A stretch of 64,000 bases of DNA from Tolypothrix sp. PCC 7712 (GTDB lineage: Bacteria; Cyanobacteriota; Cyanobacteriia; Cyanobacteriales; Nostocaceae), in assembly GCF_025860405.1 (NCBI RefSeq), contig NZ_CP063785.1:8371390-8435389 (forward strand), in the 5' to 3' direction. The notes under the pieces were generated by a model. That model did not search any database and was not told where the DNA came from. It worked only from the letters and a program-made list of their open reading frames with translations. Positions 24,989 through 33,646 of the stretch are shown here, in pieces (the first letter of the stretch is position 1; the number at the start of each line of letters is the position of its first letter). Both the position numbers and the translations under genes were made by a program.

Positions 24989-25603
24989 TTAAATAACAGT
25001 CAAATAAACCTGAAAAGGTGTCGATAAAATACCTAATATTTGATTGATTTCGACAATATAATAGTCTCTTCTATCGATAGATAAATCTTTATCAGTCAGC
25101 TTTAAAAATTTCCAATCTGTACCAGTGGTTATTGCTCCATAAATAGTCGTAATGCTATTTCCTTGACGCTGATTGAATATTTGAGCAGCAACCATTTCAG
25201 CAATACATTGCCCTAAACCAGCTTTGATGTTTTCATTCTTAGCCTCTACCAAGGTTACTACAGGAGTGCGAATTTCATATATTTCCGCAGATGCAGTAAG
25301 TATATAATCACAATAACCATTCAGACCCGATGCGTTATCAACGTTAAACTCTGTCCCGGAAAAGAACCCAACTTTAAAGTTAAAATTTCTTCTTACCTCT
25401 AATAAAATAGGAGTAATAATTAGCTCTGAACGAGCTTTTTCTGTATTAATTGCTGTTGCTAAATTCAAGTTCTCTTTCAGAAACGTTTGTAAAATTTGAC
25501 TGGGATCTATACCAGCAACTTCAGCAAACAAATTATCTGGTTCCTCTATAATTAAGCCAAATTTTTCTCTAACTTGAGCCAGAGTAAATTCACTGTATGC
25601 CAT
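24989..25603 (-). CDS. PD-(D/E)XK nuclease-like protein, second family
   Basis: A protein of 204 residues from a different subgroup of nuclease-like proteins. The segment ARSELIITPILLEVRRN carries a conserved-looking Glu60; Asp99 is in LNGYCDYILT, Glu120 and Lys122 in VVTLVEAKNENIKAG, and Gln132 follows in GLGQCIAEMVAAQ. This order fits the PD-(D/E)XK core. Its stop codon is directly adjacent to the stop of the opposite gene, with no base between them. This strict tail-to-tail arrangement may mean overlapping 3' ends of the transcripts. Its target is unknown. Confidence 0.75.
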   Translation of the reverse strand: MAYSEFTLAQVREKFGLIIEEPDNLFAEVAGIDPSQILQTFLKENLNLATAINTEKARSELIITPILLEVRRNFNFKVGFFSGTEFNVDNASGLNGYCDYILTASAEIYEIRTPVVTLVEAKNENIKAGLGQCIAEMVAAQIFNQRQGNSITTIYGAITTGTDWKFLKLTDKDLSIDRRDYYIVEINQILGILSTPFQVYLTVI

Positions 25604-25709
25604 CTCTACTACCCACGCTCCATGAATAAGGAAATTTCGCTGATTAATTAAAAGGTTGTAACATTTTGTAAAGCTTTAAAATAGTAATATCAGTTTTGTT
25701 GTATCCATC

Positions 25710-26492
25710 ATGATTCAAGTAATCCAAGCTCAAAATGTCGGTCTTGCTTATTTAGAAGAAAGATTTGGTTTGCGACAGTCTGAAAGCGAAGATTTTTTCC
25801 AGAATGGTACGATTCTCTGCCAGAAATCACAGATTTAGAAAAGCAATATCTAGATAGAGTTAAAACTAACTTTCTGAGACTAGTTAAACGTCCACCAATT
25901 TTAGAGAATGCGGTCAAAATGGTGGTATTATCTCCTTTACTAGATTTAGCAGGATTTTATCGCGAACCATTTTTACTGGCTACAGAAGAGTCAATAGAAA
26001 TTGCGATTGAGGATAAAGACGAAATTGTTAGAGAAAGGATTGACGTTTTAGTTATAGGACTTACGCAAAAGTCACGTAATTACGTCATTACGAGCGCAGC
26101 GACGTAATCGCCTGAGATTCTGGGATTGCTTCCCTACACTTCGTTCCGGTCGCAATGACAAATTTTGCTTGCGTAAGTCCTGAGTTATTCAAGAACAACT
26201 ATGGTTGTTAGTAATTGAATCTAAAAGAGCTAGTTTTTCCCTTTTAGAAGCTATACCTCAAGCAATCGCTTATATGCTAGCTAATCCTGATCCAGAGAAA
26301 CCTATCTTTGGCTGTGTAACTAGTGGAGAAGATTTCCAGTTTATCAAGCTCATCCAGCAAGATAAATCGGAGTATGCTTTGTCTGATAAATTTACGTTAT
26401 CCAAGCGAGAAAATGAATTAAGTAAGTCAGTGGAAATAAACCAAACTATGTTAACAAACATAAATAGGCTTGAAATCCTTACTAATGACTAA
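25710..26492 (+). pseudogene. Broken paralogue of the 24332-24988 nuclease-like gene
   Basis: The translated pieces follow the intact paralogue closely: MIQVIQAQNVGLAYLEE at the start, VVLSPLLDLAGFY in the middle, and ESKRASFSLLEAIPQAIAYM near the end. Two lesions break it. In a run of six T (25793-25798) one T is missing relative to the paralogue, which throws the frame into a stop at about 25838. Then a 128-bp MITE at 26055-26182 splits the strand carrying Asp (ERIDVLVI) from the Glu-x-Lys strand. The last 95 codons remain open. A sequencing error could explain the frameshift, but not the insertion. Confidence 0.9.
26055..26182. mobile_element. MITE with AGGACTTACGCAA ends inside the nuclease pseudogene
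   Basis: The ends AGGACTTACGCAA and TTGCGTAAGTCCT form a perfect 13-bp inverted repeat. AGTTA (26050-26054 and 26183-26187) is duplicated on both sides, extendable to AGTTAT. Joining the flanks restores the sequence seen in the intact paralogue (DVLVIQ). The interior includes a further imperfect inverted repeat (GTCATTACGAGCG versus CGACCGGAACGAA region). It has no coding capacity, so it needs a transposase from elsewhere. Confidence 0.85.
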
Positions 26493-26599
26493 TGACCAAG
26501 GACAAATGACAGCCTCAGCTAGTTATCTTTAATTTCGCAGACCTACTTATATCAAGTTCTCAGGATATTCAAAAAATTAAGTCAAATTTTGAGTTGATT

Positions 26600-27766
26600 A
26601 TGTCGAATCGTCCCATCTACCTAGATTGCCATGCTACGACCCCCGTTGATGAACGAGTATTAGCAGCAATGCTGCCTTATTTCACAGAAAAGTTTGGTAA
26701 TCCAGCAAGTATCAGCCACGTTTACGGTTGGGAAGCAGAAGCAGCTGTTAAACAAACACGAGAAATTTTAGCAGCAGCTATTAACGCCTCACCAGAAGAA
26801 ATTGTGATTACTAGTGGTGCTACAGAAGCCAATAATTTAGCCATTAAAGGTATAGCAGAAGCTTATTTTCAAAAGGGACAACATATTATTACTGTGGCGA
26901 CAGAACATAAAGCTGTTCTCGACCCCTGTAACTATTTAAAAACACTGGGTTTTGACATTACAGTGCTACCTGTCCAAAAAGACGGGTTAATTGATTTAAA
27001 TGAGTTAGAAAAAGCTATACGTCCAGAGACAATTTTAGTGTCGGTGATGGCTGCAAATAATGAAATTGGGGTATTGCAGCCACTATCAGACATTGGCGAA
27101 ATCTGCCGCGATCGCAATATTCTTTTCCACACCGATGCCGCCCAAGCTATTGGTAAAATTCCCTTGGATGTGCAAGCACAGAAAATTGACTTGATATCAC
27201 TGACTGCACATAAAGTATATGGCCCTAAAGGCATCGGTGCGCTATATGTCCGCAGACGCAACCCCAGAGTCCAAGTAGCCCCGCAACAACATGGCGGTGG
27301 ACATGAACGAGGAATGCGATCGGGTACTTTATATACACCGCAAATCGTCGGCTTTGGTAAAGCTGTGGAAATCGCCTCAGCAGAACAAGCCACAGAAAAC
27401 CAACGCATTACAGCACTCAGGCTCACACTTTGGGAACAGCTTTCCCAAATACCAGGAGTTCATCTCAACGGACACCCCACCCAACGCCTAGCCGGAAACC
27501 TCAGTATCAGCGTTGAGGGAGTAGATGGGGCTGCACTTAGCTTAGGATTACAACCAGTCATGGCAGTTTCTTCCGGTTCTGCTTGTAACTCAGCCAGTAC
27601 AGCACCCTCCCACGTCCTCACCGCCTTGGGACATCCCTCACAGCTAGCCTATGCATCAGTACGCTTTGGCATTGGTCGCTTTAATACCCCAGAGGAGATT
27701 GATATCATAGCCAAACATGCGATCGCTACCATTCAAAGTTTACGCAAGCAGGCTAGTTTGGTGTGA
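26600..27766 (+). CDS. Cysteine desulfurase (NifS/IscS family)
   Basis: This PLP enzyme of 388 residues removes sulfur from cysteine as an enzyme persulfide for Fe-S clusters and thiolated tRNA. His103 (TEHKAV), the PLP-binding Lys205 in SLTAHKVYGPKG and the catalytic Cys329 in SSGSACNSAS are all present; the Cys loop with SGSAC is typical of IscS-like (group I) enzymes. No nif or isc/suf genes are adjacent, so it is probably a housekeeping paralogue. ATG at 26600 is preferred over TTG at 26594. The TGA stop is embedded in GTGAGGGACTGGGG, the start of the STRR tract. Confidence 0.95.
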   Translation: MSNRPIYLDCHATTPVDERVLAAMLPYFTEKFGNPASISHVYGWEAEAAVKQTREILAAAINASPEEIVITSGATEANNLAIKGIAEAYFQKGQHIITVATEHKAVLDPCNYLKTLGFDITVLPVQKDGLIDLNELEKAIRPETILVSVMAANNEIGVLQPLSDIGEICRDRNILFHTDAAQAIGKIPLDVQAQKIDLISLTAHKVYGPKGIGALYVRRRNPRVQVAPQQHGGGHERGMRSGTLYTPQIVGFGKAVEIASAEQATENQRITALRLTLWEQLSQIPGVHLNGHPTQRLAGNLSISVEGVDGAALSLGLQPVMAVSSGSACNSASTAPSHVLTALGHPSQLAYASVRFGIGRFNTPEEIDIIAKHAIATIQSLRKQASLV

Positions 27767-27915
27767 GGGACTGGGGATTGGGGATTGGGAGATGAGGGAG
27801 ATGAGGGAGATGAGGGAGATGAGGCAGCAGAGGAGAATAGCCATTACTCATTACTCATTACCAAACACCAAATACCCATGCTCAATGCCCAATGCCCCAT
27901 GCCCAATGCCCCATG
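27764..27915. repeat. STRR tract: GGGATTG, GAGATGAGG and CCATTACT units
   Basis: GGGACTG/GGGATTG heptamers are followed by four GATGAGGGA nonamer-like units, then ATTACTC and GCCCAAT/GCCCCAT units. The tract fills the gap between two convergent genes and ends a few bases before the cyanophycinase-like gene. Confidence 0.85.
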
Positions 27916-27922
27916 CCCCATT

Positions 27923-28987
27923 TCAATACGGATCTGAACTAAACCTTCCCCGCTTGACACTGCGGAGATAATAACCTTTGGTGGGCAGGTTTTTGAGGTC
28001 GAAGGTATCGCCACGGGGGATACGCCAAATTTTGTAGTCGTGGAATGTTAAAGGTGTACGGGGTTTGCAAATCTCTGGCGGATGATCGCCTAAAACAAGG
28101 TATGCTGCACCTCTTCCCATGACTTTGGCTATGCCGTATTTATCAATGACAACCGATGTCTCTTCGCTAATGGCGATACCTAAAGCACGTTTCGCTTTGC
28201 CATCCTGGATTTGACGGGCGATAAAAGCCATAATTCGCCCCATTCTTTTACGCCTATCAAAGTGAGTATCAACAATAGTGCCGCCCAGATACCGCCATTT
28301 AAAAAAGTTGTAAGTGAAGGTGATATCTTGATAGGGATCTTCCAGCGCGTCTTTGGTTTCAATGCCTTCTTCGGAAGAAGCGCAAGCATCATAAACAAAT
28401 TCACTTTGGATCATTGCACCTGCGCTAGTACCGCCAACTCCGCCACCTCTGGCGTAAACTGAGTTGACAGCAGCCTCTAGCTTAGTGCCTTTCCAGTTAC
28501 GAATATATTGACATTGGTCGCCGCCAGCAACGAAGATTACATCTGCTCTGCGGATTTTATCAACAATTTCCGTTCTGTTGGCATCGTTGCGATTGCTAAT
28601 AATCAGCGTATCTACAGACTTTACGCCTTTCATGTCATAAATCACCCGATTGTAATCGTGATTACCATAGGTGCGGAGAACTACAACATTTACTTTGGTA
28701 GCGCAGTTAGTACCACCCCTCACCTGATGAATCATCCATTGAATTGCTGCTTCTACATCCGGGCCACCTCCACCCAAGTTAAGAACAGGCCCAGCTAGGT
28801 GAGGTAAGGCAGGTAAAGCAGGTAAGGTCGGTACAGGCGATAAAGAATCGACATCTTCGGGAACAATATCCTGAAAATAGCGTCTCAAGTTTGCTGTAAT
28901 ATGGGTTATGAAGGTGGTTCCCATCTTCAGCAACATGGTTCCTAGGTTCTTTAACCACTTTGCTATATTTGGAAAGGCCTTGGTCAT
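27923..28987 (-). CDS. Cyanophycinase-like peptidase (family S51)
   Basis: This protein of 354 residues has the S51 nucleophile motif GGTSAGAM with Ser188, and GGDQ with Gln158, which are conserved in cyanophycinase, the enzyme that cleaves the Asp-Arg storage polymer cyanophycin to dipeptides. It has an N-terminal extension of about 65 residues with an amphipathic stretch (NIAKWLKNLGTMLLKMGTTF) and a short Pro-Ala-Leu repeat (PTLPALPALP). The entry motif reads GGGGPDV. No cyanophycin synthetase (cphA) gene is adjacent, so the substrate is uncertain; other S51 members act on different peptides. ATG at 28987 is used; an in-frame TTG lies at 29059. Confidence 0.85.
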   Translation of the reverse strand: MTKAFPNIAKWLKNLGTMLLKMGTTFITHITANLRRYFQDIVPEDVDSLSPVPTLPALPALPHLAGPVLNLGGGGPDVEAAIQWMIHQVRGGTNCATKVNVVVLRTYGNHDYNRVIYDMKGVKSVDTLIISNRNDANRTEIVDKIRRADVIFVAGGDQCQYIRNWKGTKLEAAVNSVYARGGGVGGTSAGAMIQSEFVYDACASSEEGIETKDALEDPYQDITFTYNFFKWRYLGGTIVDTHFDRRKRMGRIMAFIARQIQDGKAKRALGIAISEETSVVIDKYGIAKVMGRGAAYLVLGDHPPEICKPRTPLTFHDYKIWRIPRGDTFDLKNLPTKGYYLRSVKRGRFSSDPY

Positions 28988-29136
28988 GCTAACCTTCTGG
29001 TGCAAACTGCAAATATTGCTAACTCTCTCACCAGAAGGGGTGTAATTCCCAGCGTACAAGGCTTGTACTGTTTTTTAATGCCAAAAATGCAGAGTTATAT
29101 TTTATTCTCTGTTTGGTTTTTTGCTGCTTGTGCAAT

Positions 29137-30327
29137 TTAAAACCATTCTACTCGCGATCGCTCTTGCACTACTCGCTTGTATACAGCTTCGGTTTGCAGG
29201 GCTAATTTTGGCCAGCTAAAGCGTTTCTCTAAATCCTCAAAAGCATTATCAATCAGCCATTGGCGATACCCAGGATTTTTCAACACCTCTAAAATACCCC
29301 AGGCAATCGAATCGGGACTGTTCACCCAAGTGACAATGCCTGTTTTAGTATGTTGCACTACTTCCGGAAAACCACCAGTGTCAGATACAACTACGGGAAC
29401 GCGAGAGGCAAAGCTTTCTAATGCAACTATCCCAAAGGGTTCATAAAGACTGGGGAAAACTGCACAGTCAGCTACAGTCTGAAATTTATCTAAGTATTCA
29501 TCAGAAAGGAAACCAGTAAAATAGCATTTATGCCAAATTCCTAAATCCCAAGCTTGACGCTTGAGATGGTCAGTATTACCACCACCAACAATCACAAATT
29601 TGACATTACCACCCATTTCCCACAGAACCTTGGGTGCAGCATTGAGTAATAAAGGCACACCTTTTTCATAGGTCATGCGCCCAACATAATAAACAATTTT
29701 TTCATAATCTTCGGCAAATTGAAGGCGAAAAGCTGAAGCATGAAAATCTTCATGATGCTGTTTCTTTTCTGGCCGAATACCGTTAAAAATGACATCAATT
29801 TTGTCCCAAGGGCTGTGTAATGCTCTTTCTACTTCTCGCCGCATATATTCGCTACAAACGATAATTCGCCAAGCGTTAAAAGCTAACAGATTTTCTTTAC
29901 CACTGATATAGCGTTGGGTGTCTGTATGCAGACCGTTGTAGCGTCCGTATTCAGTTGCATGAATTGTCGCAATTAAAGGTAATTTGAAGTTATTTTTCAG
30001 CGCGATCGCTGCATCACCAACTAACCAATCATGAGCATGGATTAAATCAAATGGCCCTTCTTCCAGCATCAGCTTACCACCATGATGCCCCATGCTTTCA
30101 TTTAAGTTAACTATCCAGTGAAAAAAATCTCTACTAGCCGCTACCGGGACTCGATGTATATGCACTCCCTCGACTAATTCATACATCGAAGCCTGTCCAT
30201 GCTCCACAGTAATCAAGTGGATTTCATGTCCTAATTTCACTAATTCCGGATATAACTCCCCTACATGGCGAGCGATTCCACCGACAATCCTGGGTGGAAA
30301 CTCCCAACTTAACACTAATATCTTCAT
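29137..30327 (-). CDS. Glycosyltransferase family 4 (GT4)
   Basis: This protein of 396 residues has a GT-B fold of the GT4 type. The N-terminal half starts LVLSWEFPPRIVGGIARHVGEL and has HAHDWLVGDAAI; the C-terminal half has YVGRMTYEKGVPLLLNA and the sugar-nucleotide binding FPSLYEPFGIVALESFA, where the two glutamates of the EX7E motif are present. The start resembles glycogen/starch synthase-like GT4 enzymes. It would transfer a sugar from a nucleotide donor, perhaps to glycogen, a lipid or a cell-surface polysaccharide; the acceptor is unknown. A palindromic element lies about 75-105 bp upstream of its start. Confidence 0.9.
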   Translation of the reverse strand: MKILVLSWEFPPRIVGGIARHVGELYPELVKLGHEIHLITVEHGQASMYELVEGVHIHRVPVAASRDFFHWIVNLNESMGHHGGKLMLEEGPFDLIHAHDWLVGDAAIALKNNFKLPLIATIHATEYGRYNGLHTDTQRYISGKENLLAFNAWRIIVCSEYMRREVERALHSPWDKIDVIFNGIRPEKKQHHEDFHASAFRLQFAEDYEKIVYYVGRMTYEKGVPLLLNAAPKVLWEMGGNVKFVIVGGGNTDHLKRQAWDLGIWHKCYFTGFLSDEYLDKFQTVADCAVFPSLYEPFGIVALESFASRVPVVVSDTGGFPEVVQHTKTGIVTWVNSPDSIAWGILEVLKNPGYRQWLIDNAFEDLEKRFSWPKLALQTEAVYKRVVQERSRVEWF

Positions 30328-30885
30328 TAACTGGACTCCCCGAAGCTTTTCAAATTGATAAATAGCTAAAATCTATAATTTATCTAAAGGTACAAGTGTG
30401 ACAATTAGAGTGAGTATATATACTAAAATTGTCAATATTCTTAACATTCTCTTTGGATTCATCTGTCTGTAAATATGAATATTAGTGAAGCTAACTTTTC
30501 ATATTTACCTTCATATGCATTCAATAAATTGCCATGATACAGCAACTTCAGATTAATTGCTCAAAAATCTTCAACTCCTATAGATGTATAGCTGAAGGGT
30601 GAAAGCTGAAGGTAAAAATCTTGCTATTTCTATTAGGAATCCAGGCATAAAAAGGCTTTAGGTCTGTGTATCTGTCGTATTCTTTTTTTAATTGGTATTA
30701 TTAGGCAAATTTTGCATAAAAAGTCCAAAAAATAACAGAAACACAGCCTTGATGGAGTGTTTCCGTTAATAATTTTTATTTAGTTAGGGATAAGAGGGAC
30801 TTGGGACTGCTTCCATGCCCAATGACGGCAGTTGCTTTAAGCCGGGAAACCCGTCCAACGCACTGCCTCCCCAATGCCCAATTAA
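30328..30885. other. Gene-free region between GT4 gene and lepA
   Basis: Apart from the palindrome at 30400-30433, this 558-bp gap holds a decayed right end of the TACCAATT-type MITE (around 30675-30703) and a GC-rich hairpin at 30827-30867 (outer stem GGCAGT/ACTGCC, inner stem CGGG/CCCG), a type seen dispersed in Nostoc-type intergenic DNA. No gene is supported. Confidence 0.6.
30400..30433. promoter_or_regulatory. Palindromic operator-like element upstream of GT4 gene
   Basis: GACAATT at 30400 and AATTGTC ending at 30433 form an inverted repeat around the perfect palindrome AGTATATATACT (30413-30424). On the gene strand the outer part reads TTGACAATTT, which would also do as a -35 box. It is a candidate operator or promoter for the GT4 gene starting at 30327. 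It matches no regulator site I can name with confidence. Confidence 0.45.
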
Positions 30886-32697
30886 TTAACTTTGATCCAG
30901 TCGCAATACTGCCATAAATGCTTCTTGAGGAACATCTACCGTACCTACAGATTTCATCCGCTTCTTACCCTTTGCTTGCTTTTGCAAAAGTTTCTTCTTC
31001 CGGCTGATGTCACCACCGTAGCATTTGGCTAGTACATCTTTCCGCAAAGCGGGGATGTGTTCACTGGCGATGACTTTACTACCAATACTCGCTTGAATTG
31101 GTACTTTAAATTGATGGCGGGGAATCAGTTCTTTGAGCTTCTCAGCCATTGAGCGACCGACGTTGTAAGCTTTATCGCGATGTACAATCATTGCCAACGA
31201 ATCCACCGGATCGCCATTGATCATAATATCCAGCTTCACCAAAGGATTTTCGCGATAACCAATCAGGTGATATTCCATGCTGGCATAACCACGCGATCGC
31301 GATTTCATTTGGTCAAAAAAGTCAGTGACGACTTCCGCCAAAGGCAACTCATAAGTTAAGGTTGTGCGCCCTTGGGTAAGATATTTCATATCCTTGAAAA
31401 TCCCCCGGCGGTTTTGCGATAACTCCATCAACGTACCCACGTAGGTTTCAGGAGTAATCATTTCTACCTTAACGTAAGGCTCCTCAATCTTTTCGCGCTC
31501 GTTGGGAGAGGGTAAATGGCTAGGATTATCTATATACAGTTCCTCGCCCTTCAAAGTAGTTACTTTATAAACTACTGAAGGCGCTGTAATAATTAAATCT
31601 AAGTTATATTCCCTTTCTAAGCGTTCTTGCACGATTTCCATGTGCAGCAAACCTAAGAACCCACAACGGAAACCAAAACCCATAGCGCTAGAAGTTTCCG
31701 GTTCGTAATGTAGGGCTGCATCATTAAGTCTGAGCTTTTCTAGGGCTTCCCGCAAGTCTTCAAATTGGTCAGCATCAATGGGGAACATCCCACAAAAGAC
31801 CATTGGATTGGCTTCTGTATAACCTGGTAAAGGTTCTGCAGCTTTAGCGTTAGACAGAGTAATGGTATCACCCACCCGGGCATCAGCTACAGCTTTAATA
31901 GCGGCGGCTAAATAACCTACTTCCCCGGCGTGCAGTTCATTAACTTGCTTTTGAGTGGGAGAAAGCACCCCTAACTCGTCAATTTCATATTCTTTATCAG
32001 AAGCCATCAAATAAACGCGATCGCCTTTTTTGAGGCTACCATCCATCACCCGGAAGTAAACAATTACACCCCGGTAGCTGTCATAGTAGCTATCAAAAAT
32101 TAACGCCCGCAAGCGCTGATCTACAGTATTGGGAGCTGGTGGTACCCGTTCTACAATTGTTTCTAAAATCTCATTAATGCCAATACCTTCTTTAGCCGAG
32201 GCTAAAATCGCACCGCTACAATCTAAACCGATAATTTCTTCAATTTCGCTGATGACTCGTTCTGGTTCTGCACCAGGTAAGTCAATTTTATTCAACACCG
32301 GAATAATTTCCAGGTTATGTTCCAGAGCTAAATACACATTCGCCAAAGTTTGAGCTTCTACGCCTTGGGAAGCATCAACCACTAACAACGCCCCTTCACA
32401 AGCAGCAAGAGAGCGTGACACCTCATAGGAAAAATCCACGTGTCCTGGCGTATCAATCAAATTCAGCACATACTGCTGACCATCTTTAGCAGTGTAATTC
32501 ATCCGGGCAGCTTGCAGCTTAATGGTAATGCCGCGCTCCCGTTCCAAATCCATATTGTCGAGAAACTGCTCCTTCATCTGCCGATCTTCAACAGTACCAG
32601 TGGCTTGGAGTAAGCGATCGGCAAGGGTGGATTTCCCGTGGTCGATGTGAGCAATAATACAAAAATTGCGAATGCGAACTGCGGGAACGTCAGTCAT
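30886..32697 (-). CDS. lepA: Elongation factor 4 (LepA), translation GTPase
   Basis: LepA is a ribosome-associated GTPase that can back-translocate or remodel stalled ribosomes. The protein of 603 residues has the complete set of motifs: P-loop AHIDHGKST near residue 16-24, switch II DTPGHVDF, NKID, and the SAKEGIG G5 motif. LepA-specific C-terminal sequences are present (RHQFKVPIQASIGSKVIASE and CYGGDISRKKKLL), and the length is normal. It appears to be a single-gene unit. Confidence 0.98.
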   Translation of the reverse strand: MTDVPAVRIRNFCIIAHIDHGKSTLADRLLQATGTVEDRQMKEQFLDNMDLERERGITIKLQAARMNYTAKDGQQYVLNLIDTPGHVDFSYEVSRSLAACEGALLVVDASQGVEAQTLANVYLALEHNLEIIPVLNKIDLPGAEPERVISEIEEIIGLDCSGAILASAKEGIGINEILETIVERVPPAPNTVDQRLRALIFDSYYDSYRGVIVYFRVMDGSLKKGDRVYLMASDKEYEIDELGVLSPTQKQVNELHAGEVGYLAAAIKAVADARVGDTITLSNAKAAEPLPGYTEANPMVFCGMFPIDADQFEDLREALEKLRLNDAALHYEPETSSAMGFGFRCGFLGLLHMEIVQERLEREYNLDLIITAPSVVYKVTTLKGEELYIDNPSHLPSPNEREKIEEPYVKVEMITPETYVGTLMELSQNRRGIFKDMKYLTQGRTTLTYELPLAEVVTDFFDQMKSRSRGYASMEYHLIGYRENPLVKLDIMINGDPVDSLAMIVHRDKAYNVGRSMAEKLKELIPRHQFKVPIQASIGSKVIASEHIPALRKDVLAKCYGGDISRKKKLLQKQAKGKKRMKSVGTVDVPQEAFMAVLRLDQS

Positions 32698-33272
32698 ATA
32701 CTATTTTTGCTGAAAAAGCAACCAAGGTAGAGAGAGCAAATTACTGAATGTATTTTAATGCTTTCTTAGGCAACGACGCTGCATATCGGGCGAGACAACC
32801 ATCATTAGCCAAAGAAATCTTTGTTTATTGTTATTTGTCATTGGTCATTGGTCATTTGTCAAGAGAGACGCGATGAATCGCGTCTGTACAATAATCAAGA
32901 TAAATTCTTTCCTCCCATTCCCCATTTCCCATTCCCCATTCCCCATTCCCCATTCCCATTTTCCCTTCGGCCGATGGTATTGATCAACCAGAAGCGTACA
33001 ATAAAGATGTATAAGTACATAGTGTGAAGAGCGTGGTAATTCCCGGCGTAATTGCCCGTAAATTATTGATTTACTGACACAAAAGCAATAGAGCTACTGT
33101 TTGGTATCTTCTATGAAAATTGCCACTTGCGAGGAGAAGCTGTTACTTTGGTACAATTTCGGGGAACTATGTAACTATAATTTTTTTCATTTGTCAGTAA
33201 ACTGAATCCGAAATTTATAAGAGTACTGCTTTAAAAAGCTTTTGACACAACAATTTCCGAGTATATAAACCT
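32698..33272. other. Gene-free region with STRR and a dispersed palindrome
   Basis: GTCATTG heptamers (32836-32862) adjoin a GACGCGATGAATCGCGTC palindrome at 32867-32884. CCCATTC/CCCCATT units follow (32912-32965). The A/T-rich 33080-33250 part precedes the small ribbon-helix-helix gene and probably has its promoter. No additional gene is supported. Confidence 0.7.
32867..32884. repeat. Small dispersed palindrome GACGCGATGAATCGCGTC
   Basis: A copy of the same repeat with the loop bases GA. It is preceded by GAGA and followed by TGTACA. Confidence 0.8.
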
Positions 33273-33509
33273 ATGAATATGAAAGAAAAAGCTACGGATG
33301 CGGACAACAGACAAGCCGATAAGGTAGAAATAGCTGTTCGCCTAGACTCCGAGTTAGTAGAGCAAATTCAGCATCTAACCAATGACCCCAGCAAAGTGAT
33401 TGAAGTGGCCATTCGGCAATGGTTACGGGGTGATATTCCCAGAGATGATGAATTAACACGTACTCCACTACGCGCTCCTATTCCACCCCGAGGCGAATGG
33501 AATGACTAA
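33273..33509 (+). CDS. Small ribbon-helix-helix-like protein
   Basis: This protein of 78 residues has a core KVEIAVRLDSELVEQIQHLT (residues 17-36), followed by a helix with IEVAIRQWLRG and an acidic/proline tail (PRDDELTRTPLRAPIPPRGE). The order beta-strand, helix, helix is that of ribbon-helix-helix DNA-binding proteins, including many antitoxins. No toxin gene is next to it, so it may be a solitary regulator. Similar small proteins occur widely in cyanobacteria, as far as I recall. The spacing to neighbours shows it is a single gene. Confidence 0.75.
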   Translation: MNMKEKATDADNRQADKVEIAVRLDSELVEQIQHLTNDPSKVIEVAIRQWLRGDIPRDDELTRTPLRAPIPPRGEWND

Positions 33510-33646
33510 ATTCATAAATAAACTGTAAATAAAAAATCAAAAGAATGTAAAGTTTGCCACTTTGGCTGACAAAATATCCAAAACACTCAACCAAAGGCTC
33601 AAAAGCTGTAATAATTTATGCCAAACTTTAAGCAGCTTTAGTAATA

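Noticed and set aside
25919..26107. Separate 62-codon gene
   Set aside because: It is the middle part of the nuclease pseudogene and ends inside the inserted MITE.
24332..26492. Complete type I restriction-modification system
   Set aside because: There is no helicase motor, methyltransferase (hsdM) or specificity (hsdS) gene nearby; only nuclease-like domains are present.
26932..27426. 164-codon minus-strand ORF
   Set aside because: It is the antisense shadow of the cysteine desulfurase gene, which has all catalytic motifs.
33273..33509. Toxin-antitoxin pair
   Set aside because: The ribbon-helix-helix protein has no adjacent small toxin-like ORF; the next gene is a histidine kinase 137 bp away.
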